Shown: positions 1-7,888, counted from the first letter of the stretch. The stretch is DNA of 9,791 bases from Chloroflexota bacterium (GCA_016193545.1 JACPSA010000072.1:1-9791), one strand, 5' to 3'. Numbers and translations: made by a program. The notes: generated from the sequence alone by a model not told the origin.

Positions 1-1038
1 CAAAAACGAATGATTGTTCTGGCCTCAGGGGACCCCGGCTTTTACGGCATCGCCCGGTATTTGACCGGAAAGCTGGGAAAAGGCAATTTTGAAATAGTAC
101 CAAATGTAAGTTCAATGCAACTGGCTTTTGCCCGCATCGGAGAAAGCTGGGACGATGCCGTTCTTACCAGCGTGCATTCCCGTACCATCGAGGCTATCGT
201 GGACACAGTACGCTCCAACCGGAAGGTCGGGATTATTACTGACGATAAACGGACGCCGGGAGAAATTGCCCGGATTTTGCTGGAATACGGCATCAATAAC
301 CGCCGGGCTTATATCTGCCAGGACCTGGGTACTGAGGAAGAAAGTATTGTCGAGACCGACCTCGAAAATCTCGAGGAAACTACCTTTTCTCCGCTAAATG
401 TCGTGATACTAATAGAGGATATCAAGGATACAGGACAGGATACTCCACCTCTACAGCTGATAGGTAATGCCGATGACAGCTTCAGGCAGCCGACGGAAGG
501 CCACCTTATCACCAAGCTGGAGGTCAGAGCGGTAAGCCTGGCTAAGCTGGCGCTGACTGAGGATAGCGTTGTCTGGGATATCGGCGCTGGCTCAGGCGCC
601 GTCTCTATCGAAGCCTCGCTCTTGGCCAGAAAGGGCAACGTTTTCGCCATCGAAAGAAACGCCAACTCGGTGGCTGTAATCAAGGAGAATGTACGCCGTT
701 TCGGCTGCCATAATATCACGGTGATTCACGCCATGGCTCCGGACAAACTTGAGGAGCTGCCAGCGCCGAACGCAATTTTCATCGGGGGTAGCCACGGTGA
801 GCTCGACGAAATACTGCGCCTCTGTTGCCGACGCCTGAGACCGAGGGGCCGAATCGTCATCAACGCCGTAACCTTTGAGACCTTGCACCGGTCTGTCGCT
901 AGCCTCAAAGCCAACAACTTTGATGTTCAGGTGACACTGGTCAACGTGGCGCGTAGCCAGGGCATATTGAACCTGATGCGTCTTGAAGCACTCAATCCGG
1001 TATTTGTCATCACTGGCTGGTCGTCAAAGGAGAAATAA
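1..1038 (+). CDS. cbiET: Cobalt-precorrin-7 C5-methyltransferase / C15-methyltransferase (decarboxylating) fusion, CbiET (CobL type), 5'-truncated by window
   Basis: Bifunctional corrin-ring enzyme. The CbiT part methylates C15 and decarboxylates the C12 acetate; the CbiE part methylates C5 to give (cobalt-)precorrin-8, both using S-adenosylmethionine in the cytoplasm. The reading frame is already open at base 1, and the first ATG (position 10) sits inside the conserved CbiE stretch leading into SGDPGFYG (codons 9-16), so the real start and about 70-80 residues, including the N-terminal glycine-rich motif, lie upstream. CbiE continues to about codon 140. CbiT begins near codon 160 (DSFRQPTEGHLITKLEVRA) and shows the Rossmann SAM-binding motif DIGAGSG at codons 193-199. 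The stop TAA overlaps the next ATG by one base (TAATG), which suggests translational coupling. The fused arrangement is called CobL in aerobic producers, but CbiET fusions also occur in anaerobes. The family assignment is very secure. Confidence 0.95.
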   Translation, partial: QKRMIVLASGDPGFYGIARYLTGKLGKGNFEIVPNVSSMQLAFARIGESWDDAVLTSVHSRTIEAIVDTVRSNRKVGIITDDKRTPGEIARILLEYGINNRRAYICQDLGTEEESIVETDLENLEETTFSPLNVVILIEDIKDTGQDTPPLQLIGNADDSFRQPTEGHLITKLEVRAVSLAKLALTEDSVVWDIGAGSGAVSIEASLLARKGNVFAIERNANSVAVIKENVRRFGCHNITVIHAMAPDKLEELPAPNAIFIGGSHGELDEILRLCCRRLRPRGRIVINAVTFETLHRSVASLKANNFDVQVTLVNVARSQGILNLMRLEALNPVFVITGWSSKEK

Positions 1039-1766
1039 TGCCTGACGGTAATCAGCAGGAAACAATAGGACGGCTGTATGCCATCGGTGTCGGGCCCGGT
1101 GACCCCGAGCTGATAACGATAAAGGCCGGCCGCCTTTTGAGTCGGCTACCGGTTATCTTTGTCCCCCAGAGAGACGAAACAAGCCCAGGCTATGCCCGCA
1201 GCATTATTGCCGAACTGGTCAGAGAGCCAGAGCAAAAGGTTATAGGGCTCGTTTTTCCGATGGTGAGAGACAATAAACAACTGGCAACCTACTGGGAGAA
1301 AGCCGCAGAAACCATGTGGTGGCATCTCAAACAGGGTCAGGACTGCGCCTTTGTTAATGAGGGCGACCCGTATCTCTATGGCACCGCAGTCCATGTCCTC
1401 GAGACTTTGCGGGCAACTCATGGGGAGGTGGAAATTACGGTCGTTCCCGGAGTCCCCTCAATCAACGCCGCGGCAGCGCAAGCGGCGCTGCCACTGGCCA
1501 TTAACGACGAAAGAGTCGCGATACTGTCAGGACACTGTGAAGATAGTGTCATTGCGGAGACTCTGGAGCATTTCGATACGATAGTATTCTTGAAGGTAAA
1601 CTCGGCGTTTGGACGGCTGCTCGATACTCTGGAACGATTGAAACTAATCGAAAAGTGTGTCTATATCAGCAAATGCACTACTGAGGATGAGGAGATTGTC
1701 CGGGACATCAGACAGCTAAAGGGACGAAAGCTGGACTATTTATCTCTGCTGATTGTCAGGAAGTAA
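1038..1766 (+). CDS. cbiL: (Cobalt-)precorrin-2 C20-methyltransferase, CbiL/CobI
   Basis: Transfers a methyl group from S-adenosylmethionine to C20 of (cobalt-)precorrin-2, giving (cobalt-)precorrin-3, an early step in corrin ring synthesis. The 242-residue protein has the usual length and the tetrapyrrole methylase fold: the N-terminal GVGPGDP motif at residues 17-23, the second signature NEGDPYLYGT at 107-116, and a VVPGVPSINAAAA segment after it. The long insert between the first two motifs, with FVPQRDETSPGYA and WEKAAETMWWHLKQG, is typical of CbiL/CobI and distinguishes it from CbiF and CbiH. The ATG at 1038 has an AAGGAG ribosome-binding site at 1027-1032, five bases upstream, and overlaps the stop of cbiET. 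One base separates its stop from the next ATG. The fold alone does not show whether it prefers the cobalt-bearing substrate; the anaerobic choice is inferred from the CbiG domain downstream. Confidence 0.95.
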   Translation: MPDGNQQETIGRLYAIGVGPGDPELITIKAGRLLSRLPVIFVPQRDETSPGYARSIIAELVREPEQKVIGLVFPMVRDNKQLATYWEKAAETMWWHLKQGQDCAFVNEGDPYLYGTAVHVLETLRATHGEVEITVVPGVPSINAAAAQAALPLAINDERVAILSGHCEDSVIAETLEHFDTIVFLKVNSAFGRLLDTLERLKLIEKCVYISKCTTEDEEIVRDIRQLKGRKLDYLSLLIVRK

Positions 1767-1767
1767 T

Positions 1768-2535
1768 ATGTCAGTCAAGGTTTATTTTATTGGTTGCGGT
1801 CCCGGCGACCCGGAACTGCTGACCATCAAAGCGAAGAAAATGATTGAGCAGGCAGATGTCATCATCTATGCTGATTCGCTGATAAGGCCCGAAATCTGCG
1901 GCTACGCCCGGCCAGGGGCAGAGATTCACCGGAGCGCCCCACTCACACTGGAGGAGATTACTAACATTATCGTCAAAGCGGTCAGGGAAGGTAGGATGGT
2001 AGCGCGACTGCATAGTGGCGACCCTGCCATTTACGGGGCGATGCAGGAGCAAATGATGGTTTTAAACGACCATGGTATCGAGTATCAAGTCGTGCCTGGT
2101 GTCAGTTCTTTATTCGCCGCGGCCGCCGCGCTGAAAAGCGAGCTTACCGTTCCCGAGCTTTCACAAACGGTGATTATTACCCGACGGGAAGGCCGGACTC
2201 CCGTTCCGGAGCGTGAAGCTCTGCGCAGCCTGGCGGCACACCGGTCTACCATGGCGATTTTTTTGAGTGCGTCAATGGTAGAAGAGGTAGTGGCTGAGTT
2301 ACTTGCCGGCGGCTACCAGCCTGGTGCTCCCGCAGCCGTGGTCTACCGGGCAAGCTGGGAGGATGAAATCGTACTGCGTGCCACCCTGGATACCCTGGCT
2401 GAAAGCGTAAAATCAGCGGGAATAACGAAACAGGCGATAATACTCGTCGGTGAGTTTTTGGAGGCAAAGAAAAAGACCGCACGTTCCAAACTCTACGATG
2501 GGAGTTTTAGACATGGATACCGACAGCAAAAATAA
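1768..2535 (+). CDS. cbiF: (Cobalt-)precorrin-4 C11-methyltransferase, CbiF/CobM
   Basis: SAM-dependent methylation at C11 of (cobalt-)precorrin-4, giving (cobalt-)precorrin-5A. The 255-residue product matches the family length. It has the tetrapyrrole methylase motif GCGPGDP at residues 9-15, the HSGDPAIYGAMQEQM signature from residue 82, VVPGVSSLFAAAAAL after it, and the CbiF-typical YADSLI and YRASWEDE segments. The frame is open further upstream to a TTG at 1753, but the ATG at 1768 was chosen: it has an AGGAAG-like ribosome-binding site at about 1758-1763, lies one base after the cbiL stop, and places the first motif at the normal distance from the N-terminus. The 3' end overlaps the cbiGH start by 23 bases. 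It makes the substrate of the CbiG domain from the product of the CbiH domain encoded next door. Confidence 0.95.
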   Translation: MSVKVYFIGCGPGDPELLTIKAKKMIEQADVIIYADSLIRPEICGYARPGAEIHRSAPLTLEEITNIIVKAVREGRMVARLHSGDPAIYGAMQEQMMVLNDHGIEYQVVPGVSSLFAAAAALKSELTVPELSQTVIITRREGRTPVPEREALRSLAAHRSTMAIFLSASMVEEVVAELLAGGYQPGAPAAVVYRASWEDEIVLRATLDTLAESVKSAGITKQAIILVGEFLEAKKKTARSKLYDGSFRHGYRQQK

Positions 2536-4384
2536 AGAGACAGCTATCGTTGCCATAACTAAGCGAGGGGTGGAGCTAGGTCGCCGCCTGAGATTACTGC
2601 TCCCCGGCGCTCACCTCTACTTGCCGGAGAGGTGGACACCCAGGGTAACAACTGGTGAGCACGCCTTCTCGTCACCGGTGAAAGGGGTGGTCGGAGAGGT
2701 TTTCCGCCAATATCATCATCTGGTACTCATCATGGCGGTAGGTATTGCCGTCCGACTGATTGCCGATGGACTCCAGGATAAACATCATGACCCGGGGGTG
2801 GTGGTTGTTGACGATTCAGGCGCTTTTGTCATCAGTCTACTCTCGGGACACGAAGGTGGTGCCAACAGGCTGGCGCAGAAGGTAGCAGCTGCTCTCGGCG
2901 CTCTCCCGGTAGTCACGACAGCTTCTGAAGCCAGCGGAACAATCTCGGTAGACTTGCTGGGCAAGGAGTTCAACTGGGAAATAGAGGACGATACTAATGT
3001 TACCCGGGTCAGCGCATCAGTTGTTAATGGAGAACCGGTGGGTGTCTACCAGGATGCCGGGGAGAGAAACTGGTGGCCTGAGGAAAGGCCGTTACCTGAG
3101 AATGTCAATATTTTTAACAGTATCGAGGCTTTGCATCAATCCAATCTCCGGGCAGCATTGATAATCACCGACCGTGTTCTAGATGAGGAAAAACTGGCTT
3201 TACTGCCCCGACATACCGTAGTCTACCGTCCGAAAAGCCTGGTTGTTGGCATTGGTTGCAACCGGGGAACCAGTTGCTCACAGATAGAAGAGGCGGTGAC
3301 TGCCGTTTTTTTGACGCATGGTATTACCACTAAAAGCATCAGGAATATAGCCACAATTAACCTCAAGAAAGACGAAACCGGACTTCTTGAGTTTGCCCGG
3401 AAATACCGCCTGCCGATAGAGTACTTTGATAAAGAAACCTTGCGCCTGACAAACTTTCCTTCTACTCCCTCGCCTATAGCGCTGAAATACGTGGGGACAC
3501 CGGCGGTCTGCGAGTCGGCGGCAATACTGAGTAGCGGTAATCATTCACTTATTGCACCCAAGACAAGCTTCGCCCGAACGGTAACCGTGGCGGTGGCACC
3601 CTTAACTGTTGAACAGCCTGAGAAAAAGGGCAAGCTGTTCCTGGTCGGCATTGGTCCTGGTTCTCACGAGCACATGACCCTGAGAGCCAGGGAAGCCATC
3701 GAGCAGAGTGAAGTGGTGGTCGGCTACACTACCTACATCAAGCTGATTGAGCCATTTCTTCAGACAAAGGAGGTTATCGCTACTGGAATGAGTGCCGAAG
3801 TCGAGCGCGCCAGCATGGCCATCAGTCTGGCCAGAGCAGGTGAGAAGGTGGCCTTTGTCTCCAGCGGTGATTCCGGCATTTACGGCATGGCCGGACTGGT
3901 TGGTGAGATTCTCCGTGACCAGCGTGGTGTAACACCGGATATCGAGGTAGTGCCGGGAGTAACCTCGCTGGTGGCGGCTGCCGCTCTACTGGGCTCGCCG
4001 ATAACCATCGACTTCGCCGCCATCAGTCTCAGCGACTATCTGGTCTCGTGGCAGGATATAACTCGCAGATTAAAGATGGCTGCTGAAGGGGATTTTGTGA
4101 TTATCCTGTATAACCCTCGGAGTAGAAAGCGTCAGCATCAGTTGACCGAAGCCAAACAGATTATCTTAGAGCATTGCTCACCATCAACTCCAGTAGGTAT
4201 TGTCACCAACGCTTACCGAAAAAACCAGGAGGTGGTCATAACCACTCTGGAACACATGCTGGACCACGAAATAGGTATGGACACAATTATTATTATCGGG
4301 AACTCAACTACTTCTGTCTATAAAGGCTGGATGCTAACACCCCGCGGCTACCGGGCAAAATATGGCCGGGAGATTTCAGAATGA
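2513..4384 (+). CDS. cbiGH: CbiG-CbiH fusion: cobalt-precorrin-5A hydrolase / cobalt-factor III (precorrin-3B) C17-methyltransferase
   Basis: Bifunctional 623-residue enzyme. The N-terminal half (about 1-362) is CbiG, which opens the lactone of cobalt-precorrin-5A and releases the C20-derived two-carbon unit as acetaldehyde. The C-terminal half (about 372-623) is CbiH/CobJ, which methylates C17 and contracts the ring. Visible marks are the CbiG N-terminal region AIVAITKRGVELG, the SGHEGGAN motif at 111-118, the CbiG C-terminal GIGCNRG motif from 246, then the CbiH SAM-fold motifs GIGPG (379-383) and SSGDSGIYG (from 450), VVPGVTSLVAAAALLGSP, and YNPRSRKR. The frame is open to a GTG at 2450 and has an ATG at 2498, but the ATG at 2513 has GGGAG at 2500-2504 at ideal spacing and the usual N-terminal length. 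CbiG marks the anaerobic pathway. Fusions of this order are known. Its stop overlaps the cobO start (ATGA). Confidence 0.95.
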   Translation: MDTDSKNKETAIVAITKRGVELGRRLRLLLPGAHLYLPERWTPRVTTGEHAFSSPVKGVVGEVFRQYHHLVLIMAVGIAVRLIADGLQDKHHDPGVVVVDDSGAFVISLLSGHEGGANRLAQKVAAALGALPVVTTASEASGTISVDLLGKEFNWEIEDDTNVTRVSASVVNGEPVGVYQDAGERNWWPEERPLPENVNIFNSIEALHQSNLRAALIITDRVLDEEKLALLPRHTVVYRPKSLVVGIGCNRGTSCSQIEEAVTAVFLTHGITTKSIRNIATINLKKDETGLLEFARKYRLPIEYFDKETLRLTNFPSTPSPIALKYVGTPAVCESAAILSSGNHSLIAPKTSFARTVTVAVAPLTVEQPEKKGKLFLVGIGPGSHEHMTLRAREAIEQSEVVVGYTTYIKLIEPFLQTKEVIATGMSAEVERASMAISLARAGEKVAFVSSGDSGIYGMAGLVGEILRDQRGVTPDIEVVPGVTSLVAAAALLGSPITIDFAAISLSDYLVSWQDITRRLKMAAEGDFVIILYNPRSRKRQHQLTEAKQIILEHCSPSTPVGIVTNAYRKNQEVVITTLEHMLDHEIGMDTIIIIGNSTTSVYKGWMLTPRGYRAKYGREISE

Positions 4385-4899
4385 GTCTGACCAAGGGACT
4401 GGTCATCATCAACACCGGCCAGGGAAAGGGTAAGACAACAGCGGCACTGGGGATGATGCTCAGGGCATGGGGGCATGATATGAAGGTGGTGGTACTCCAG
4501 TTCATCAAGCACGCGACAGTTGGCGAGCATCGCGCGGCCCAGCGGATGGGCATGGAAATAGTGGCTGGTGGCGCCGGTTTTACTTCCCGAGGAGATAATG
4601 CCGAGAAGAACGAACAGATGTCCAAAGAGCTATGGAAAGTAGCCGCTGAAAAAATCAATTCAGGAACCTACGACATGGTGATTCTGGATGAACTAACTTA
4701 CGCGCTTCAGTATGGCTGGCTTGGGATAGATGAGGTACTGGATGTGCTCAGACATCGACCAGTCAAAGTCCATGTGATAATCACCGGGCGTAACGCTCCT
4801 CAGGCTCTAATTGACTTCGCTAATATGGCGGTAGAGATAACGGACATAAAGCACCACCGCAGGCAGAGAATCAAGGCGCAAGCCGGAATAGAATTTTAG
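4381..4899 (+). CDS. cobO: Cob(I)yrinic acid a,c-diamide adenosyltransferase, CobO/BtuR family
   Basis: Transfers the 5'-deoxyadenosyl group from ATP to the cobalt(I) corrinoid, forming the upper ligand of adenosylated corrinoids. The 172-residue protein has the normal length for the CobO/CobA/BtuR family. The unusual P-loop GQGKGKTT lies at residues 13-20, followed by AALGMMLRAWGHDMKVVVLQFIK, and the family's LDELTYALQYGW segment begins at residue 102. The ATG overlaps the cbiGH stop by four bases (ATGA) and is preceded by GGGAG at 4368-4372, eight bases upstream. Position in the operon, just before cobyrinate amidation and before CobQ, fits a de novo synthesis role, although the family also serves corrinoid salvage. 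Nothing looks abnormal. Confidence 0.95.
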   Translation: MSLTKGLVIINTGQGKGKTTAALGMMLRAWGHDMKVVVLQFIKHATVGEHRAAQRMGMEIVAGGAGFTSRGDNAEKNEQMSKELWKVAAEKINSGTYDMVILDELTYALQYGWLGIDEVLDVLRHRPVKVHVIITGRNAPQALIDFANMAVEITDIKHHRRQRIKAQAGIEF

Positions 4900-4914
4900 C
4901 TGGGAGTATACGGT

Positions 4915-6279
4915 ATGAAAGCAATAGTTATTGCCGGTACTGTTAGCGGCGTCGGCAAGACCACAATAGCCACCGGGTTGATGGGGGCTTTGTCTCGCCG
5001 AAAACTCAAGGTGCAGCCTTTCAAAGCCGGCCCAGATTACATTGACCCTACCTATCATACCTGGGCAACCGGAGTGCCCTCCCGTAACCTTGATACCTGG
5101 ATGCTACCTCATCAAGCTGTCGTGGAATTGTTCAACCGTGCCATGATAGATAAAGATATTGCCATTATCGAAGGGGTGATGGGGCTTTATGATGGACGCT
5201 CATCAACAAGCGACGAGGCAAGTACGGCGGAGATGGCCAAGCTCATCCGGGTACCGGTACTCCTGGTAGTGGACAGCCGAAAAACTGCGCGCAGCCTGGC
5301 CGCCATGGTTACGGGATATCAGACCTTTGACCCCGCACTGCGTATCGGTGGTATCATCCTGAACGGTATCGGCAGTGATGGGCACTTGAAATTATGTCAG
5401 GAGGCTATCGAACACTACACAGGAATCAAGGTAATGGGTTACCTGCCGCGACGTGACAACTTGTCTCTTCCGGAGCGTCATCTGGGCTTGATTCCTACCG
5501 TGGAAAACCCGGCGAGCGAAGAGTTCCTAGGCCAACTCATCGCGCAATGCGAAGCTACCTTCAATATTCCGGAGATACTACGCCTGGCAGAGCAAGCAAT
5601 GGTTCCCGCGGTGAAGCCGGCACTATTCCCACCAGTCAATAAGCCTCCGGTGGTCAGCATTGCCGTGGCAAAAGACAAGGCCTTTAGTTTTTACTATCAG
5701 GATAGCCTCGACCTTCTGGAGGCATGGGGCGCGGAACTAATACCGTTCAGCCCTTTGCAGGATACGCAGTTGCCTCCGGGTGTCTCTGGTGTCTATATTG
5801 GTGGCGGCTTTCCTGAAATGTACGCAGCGGACCTGACTGGTAATAAATCCATGAGACAGGCGATGAGTTCCGCGGCCCGACGAGGAATGCCCATTTATGC
5901 GGAGTGTGGCGGACTGATGTATCTGGGCAGAAGCATCCGGGACCTGGAGGGAAACGAGTATCCGATGGTAGGCGCCATTCCGATTTCGTCTCGCATCGAT
6001 ACCCCGCGCCTCAGTCTTGGTTACCGTACTATCCAGGCTCTGGCTGACGGGCCACTATTGAGACAGGGGGAGATAGCGCACGGGCATGAGTTCCACTGGT
6101 CGGTATTGCAAGGCACCGCAGATGCGCCGGCGGCGTATAAAGTCATCGAAAAAACTGAACGTACGGAGGGATTTCAGCAGGGGAACCTACTGGCCTCCTA
6201 CATTCATCTTCACCTGGGAGGACTACCGTTTATGGCGTCCCGTCTGGTGAACTTTTGCCTGGCAGGTTCGGGAAAGTAG
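4915..6279 (+). CDS. cbiA: Cobyrinic acid a,c-diamide synthase, CbiA/CobB
   Basis: ATP- and glutamine-dependent amidation of the a and c carboxylates of cobyrinic acid. The 454-residue protein has a P-loop NTPase domain of the dethiobiotin-synthetase type, with GTVSGVGKTT at residues 8-17 and FKAGPDYIDPTYH soon after, and a C-terminal class I glutamine amidotransferase domain. The likely catalytic cysteine is Cys331 in YAECGGLMYL, and the paired histidine is in YIHLHLGGLP (His431/His433). Length and domain order are normal. The start at 4915 is preceded by GGGAG at 4902-4906, and 15 bases separate it from cobO. In the anaerobic scheme this enzyme follows CbiC and precedes adenosylation and CbiP. 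CobB in aerobic bacteria acts on hydrogenobyrinate instead; the CbiG-containing context favours the CbiA reaction here. Confidence 0.95.
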   Translation: MKAIVIAGTVSGVGKTTIATGLMGALSRRKLKVQPFKAGPDYIDPTYHTWATGVPSRNLDTWMLPHQAVVELFNRAMIDKDIAIIEGVMGLYDGRSSTSDEASTAEMAKLIRVPVLLVVDSRKTARSLAAMVTGYQTFDPALRIGGIILNGIGSDGHLKLCQEAIEHYTGIKVMGYLPRRDNLSLPERHLGLIPTVENPASEEFLGQLIAQCEATFNIPEILRLAEQAMVPAVKPALFPPVNKPPVVSIAVAKDKAFSFYYQDSLDLLEAWGAELIPFSPLQDTQLPPGVSGVYIGGGFPEMYAADLTGNKSMRQAMSSAARRGMPIYAECGGLMYLGRSIRDLEGNEYPMVGAIPISSRIDTPRLSLGYRTIQALADGPLLRQGEIAHGHEFHWSVLQGTADAPAAYKVIEKTERTEGFQQGNLLASYIHLHLGGLPFMASRLVNFCLAGSGK

Positions 6280-6297
6280 TAGCTCGCTACTGCGAGC
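6277..6297 (+). promoter_or_regulatory. Two alternative hairpins between cbiA and cbiB
   Basis: The gap after the cbiA stop codon holds a perfect 6-bp GC-rich stem, GCTCGC (6282-6287) with GCGAGC (6292-6297) and a TACT loop. An overlapping 5-bp stem pairs AGTAG (6278-6282) with CTACT (6287-6291) around a CTCG loop. The two cannot form together. There is no following T-run, so this is not an intrinsic terminator. It sits just before the GAGAGAGGG purine run at 6302-6310 that serves as the cbiB ribosome-binding region. A role in mRNA processing or in damping translation of cbiB is only inference. Confidence 0.4.
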
Positions 6298-6310
6298 GTA
6301 AGAGAGAGGG

Positions 6311-6804
6311 ATGGAGATTCTACTTATATTAGTTTTGGCGGTGGCTCTCGACCTGACCATCGGGGAGCCACCGCGTGCCATCCATCCCGTCGTGTGGATG
6401 GGGAAAGTGGTATCATTCTTGGTGAGAGGTGGTAATGGCCAAGCTCACTTGCCCCAGTTTTTTCTCGGCATGGGAATAGTCCTGGTCACCGTTGGTCTCT
6501 TTACCATTCCCGTCTTTTTGATTCTTTTCCACCTGAAGAGAAACAGAACGCCTCCGGCGCCTGGCATATTATGCTCCGCGACCGGAGAAAAACGGAGAGT
6601 CCTAATGCGGGTTGGGCGATGGGTGCCATCGCCGGTGCTCTGGGAGTGCATCTGGAAAAAGTAGGCTACTATGAATTGGGGGACAGTCATAATCCTCTGA
6701 CGATAGATACTGTGGATGGTTCGGTACATCTAGTAACAATGGCGGCTTTCATCTGGGCACTGCTGTTGGTGTCGGTTGAGGTGATATATCGTGTTGCGAC
6801 CTAA
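6311..6804 (+). pseudogene. cbiB: cbiB (adenosylcobinamide-phosphate synthase), internally deleted and frameshifted
   Basis: CbiB is an integral membrane enzyme of about 310-320 residues that joins aminopropanol phosphate to adenosylcobyric acid. Only its two ends are present. The N-terminal piece starts at ATG 6311 with the family signature LDLTIGEPPRAIHPVVWMGK, followed by a second membrane segment (about residues 50-73), and holds to about residue 76 (near 6538). After that the frame reads nonsense to a TAG at 6662-6664. The C-terminal piece is in a different frame, recognisable from about 6541 (NASGAWHIMLRDRRKTESPN, then AGWAMGAIAGALGV) to the stop at 6802-6804. About 150 residues between them are missing, including the conserved central region with the GRD, ESxxEN and DG motifs. 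Neither remnant frame carries a stop within its homologous part, so the lesion is recent or an assembly artefact. Confidence 0.85.
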
Positions 6805-7888
6805 CCCAAACATAGCCAGACTTATGCCCGCGATTCATGGCGGTATTAACTATGCCGAGATCCGGAAAGCCGGTGTTTCACCGGAAAACGTACTGGACTT
6901 TAGCGTCAGCACTAACCCCTTTGGCGCACCGCCGGGTATTAAGGAGGCAGTGTGTCAGGTCCCCATTGACCGCTATCCTGACTCCGAGTCCACAGAATTG
7001 ACGCAAACACTAGCGAGGAAACTAAATATCCCTCCTGATAACCTGATAATCGGTAGCGGTTCTACGGAACTTATCAGACTGGCCGTCACTACCTATCTTG
7101 AAGCCGGGGATGTGGTTATCGTTCCTCCGCATACCTACGGTGATTATGAAATCGCTTGTCAGCTGGTTGATGCCAATGTGAAGCAGCCGCTGGTCTCGGC
7201 GGAGTCAGGTTTTCGGCTGAACGTCGCCGCAATAGCGGAGCTAATCAGGAAGCAACTGCCAAGGGTCCTTTTTCTCTGTAATCCCAATAATCCCACCGGA
7301 CAATATCTTTCCCGGGCAGAGATAAAAGAGATTTTGTCCGTTGCCGAAGACCGCCTGGTCATATTGGATGAGGCTTACATTGCCTTTACAGAGAACACCT
7401 GGTCATCCCTTGACTTGATAAGAGAGGGTAACCTGATTATTCTGAGGTCGATGACCAAGGATTATGCCCTGGCCGGTTTACGTCTGGGCTATGCTGTCGC
7501 TGCTGAGGCAGTAATAACTGTGCTGAAACGGGTAAGACCACCGTGGAATGTGAGTTCGGTCGCGCAGGCGGCAGGCATTGCCGCACTCAATGCGGAGGGT
7601 TACGTTGAGGCATGCGCAGTGAAGCTCAGAGAGTCTAAGGAATTTCTAGTGCAGGAATTGCAACGTATTGGTTGCTCTCCGTTGCCGTCAGCGGCTAATT
7701 TCTTTGTGGTCAAAGTCAAGAATGCATCGGGACTGAGGCAGACTTTACTCCAGAAAGGTATTCTGGTTCGTGATTGTTCTTCTTTTGGCCTGCCAAACTA
7801 CATTCGTCTGGCGCCGCGTACCATGACGGAGTGCGAGACCTTGATCGCTGCGATAAATCTACCCGAGGTGCGCCGCTATGTCAGCTAA
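6791..7888 (+). CDS. cobD: L-threonine-O-3-phosphate decarboxylase, CobD (HisC-like aminotransferase fold)
   Basis: PLP-dependent decarboxylation of L-threonine O-3-phosphate to (R)-1-amino-2-propanol O-2-phosphate, the linker between the corrin ring and the nucleotide loop. The 365-residue protein is a fold-type I aminotransferase homologue with a CobD-like N-terminus (HGGINYAEIRKAG, VLDFSVSTNPFG), NPNNPTG at 164-170, Asp193 and Tyr196 in LDEAYIAF, and the PLP lysine Lys223 in SMTKDYALAGLRLGYA. Distinction from histidinol-phosphate aminotransferase (HisC) rests on the N-terminal motif and the location between cbiB and cobQ. The start is GTG at 6791, with GAGGTG at 6778-6783, seven bases upstream; a TTG follows immediately at 6794 as an alternative. 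It overlaps the cbiB 3' end by 14 bases and cobQ by 11 bases. No extra C-terminal domain is present. Confidence 0.92.
   Translation: MLRPNPNIARLMPAIHGGINYAEIRKAGVSPENVLDFSVSTNPFGAPPGIKEAVCQVPIDRYPDSESTELTQTLARKLNIPPDNLIIGSGSTELIRLAVTTYLEAGDVVIVPPHTYGDYEIACQLVDANVKQPLVSAESGFRLNVAAIAELIRKQLPRVLFLCNPNNPTGQYLSRAEIKEILSVAEDRLVILDEAYIAFTENTWSSLDLIREGNLIILRSMTKDYALAGLRLGYAVAAEAVITVLKRVRPPWNVSSVAQAAGIAALNAEGYVEACAVKLRESKEFLVQELQRIGCSPLPSAANFFVVKVKNASGLRQTLLQKGILVRDCSSFGLPNYIRLAPRTMTECETLIAAINLPEVRRYVS

Noticed and set aside
10..1038. Treating the ATG at 10 as the start of the first gene
   Set aside because: The frame is open through base 1 and the ATG falls within the conserved strand leading to SGDPGFYG, so the gene is cut by the window edge.
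1753..1767. TTG at 1753 as the start of cbiF
   Set aside because: The ATG at 1768 has a better ribosome-binding site and gives the normal N-terminal length; the extra residues are inside the cbiL coding end.
2450..2512. GTG at 2450 or ATG at 2498 as the start of cbiGH
   Set aside because: They would add residues unlike CbiG that overlap cbiF deeply; the ATG at 2513 has GGGAG at ideal spacing.
6530..6664. Programmed ribosomal frameshift joining the two cbiB parts
   Set aside because: Even a perfect frame change would yield a protein lacking the central catalytic region; no slippery sequence or pseudoknot is evident.
6571..6804. A separate small 77-residue membrane protein gene
   Set aside because: Its sequence is the C-terminal end of CbiB, homology continues upstream of its ATG, and no ribosome-binding site precedes it.
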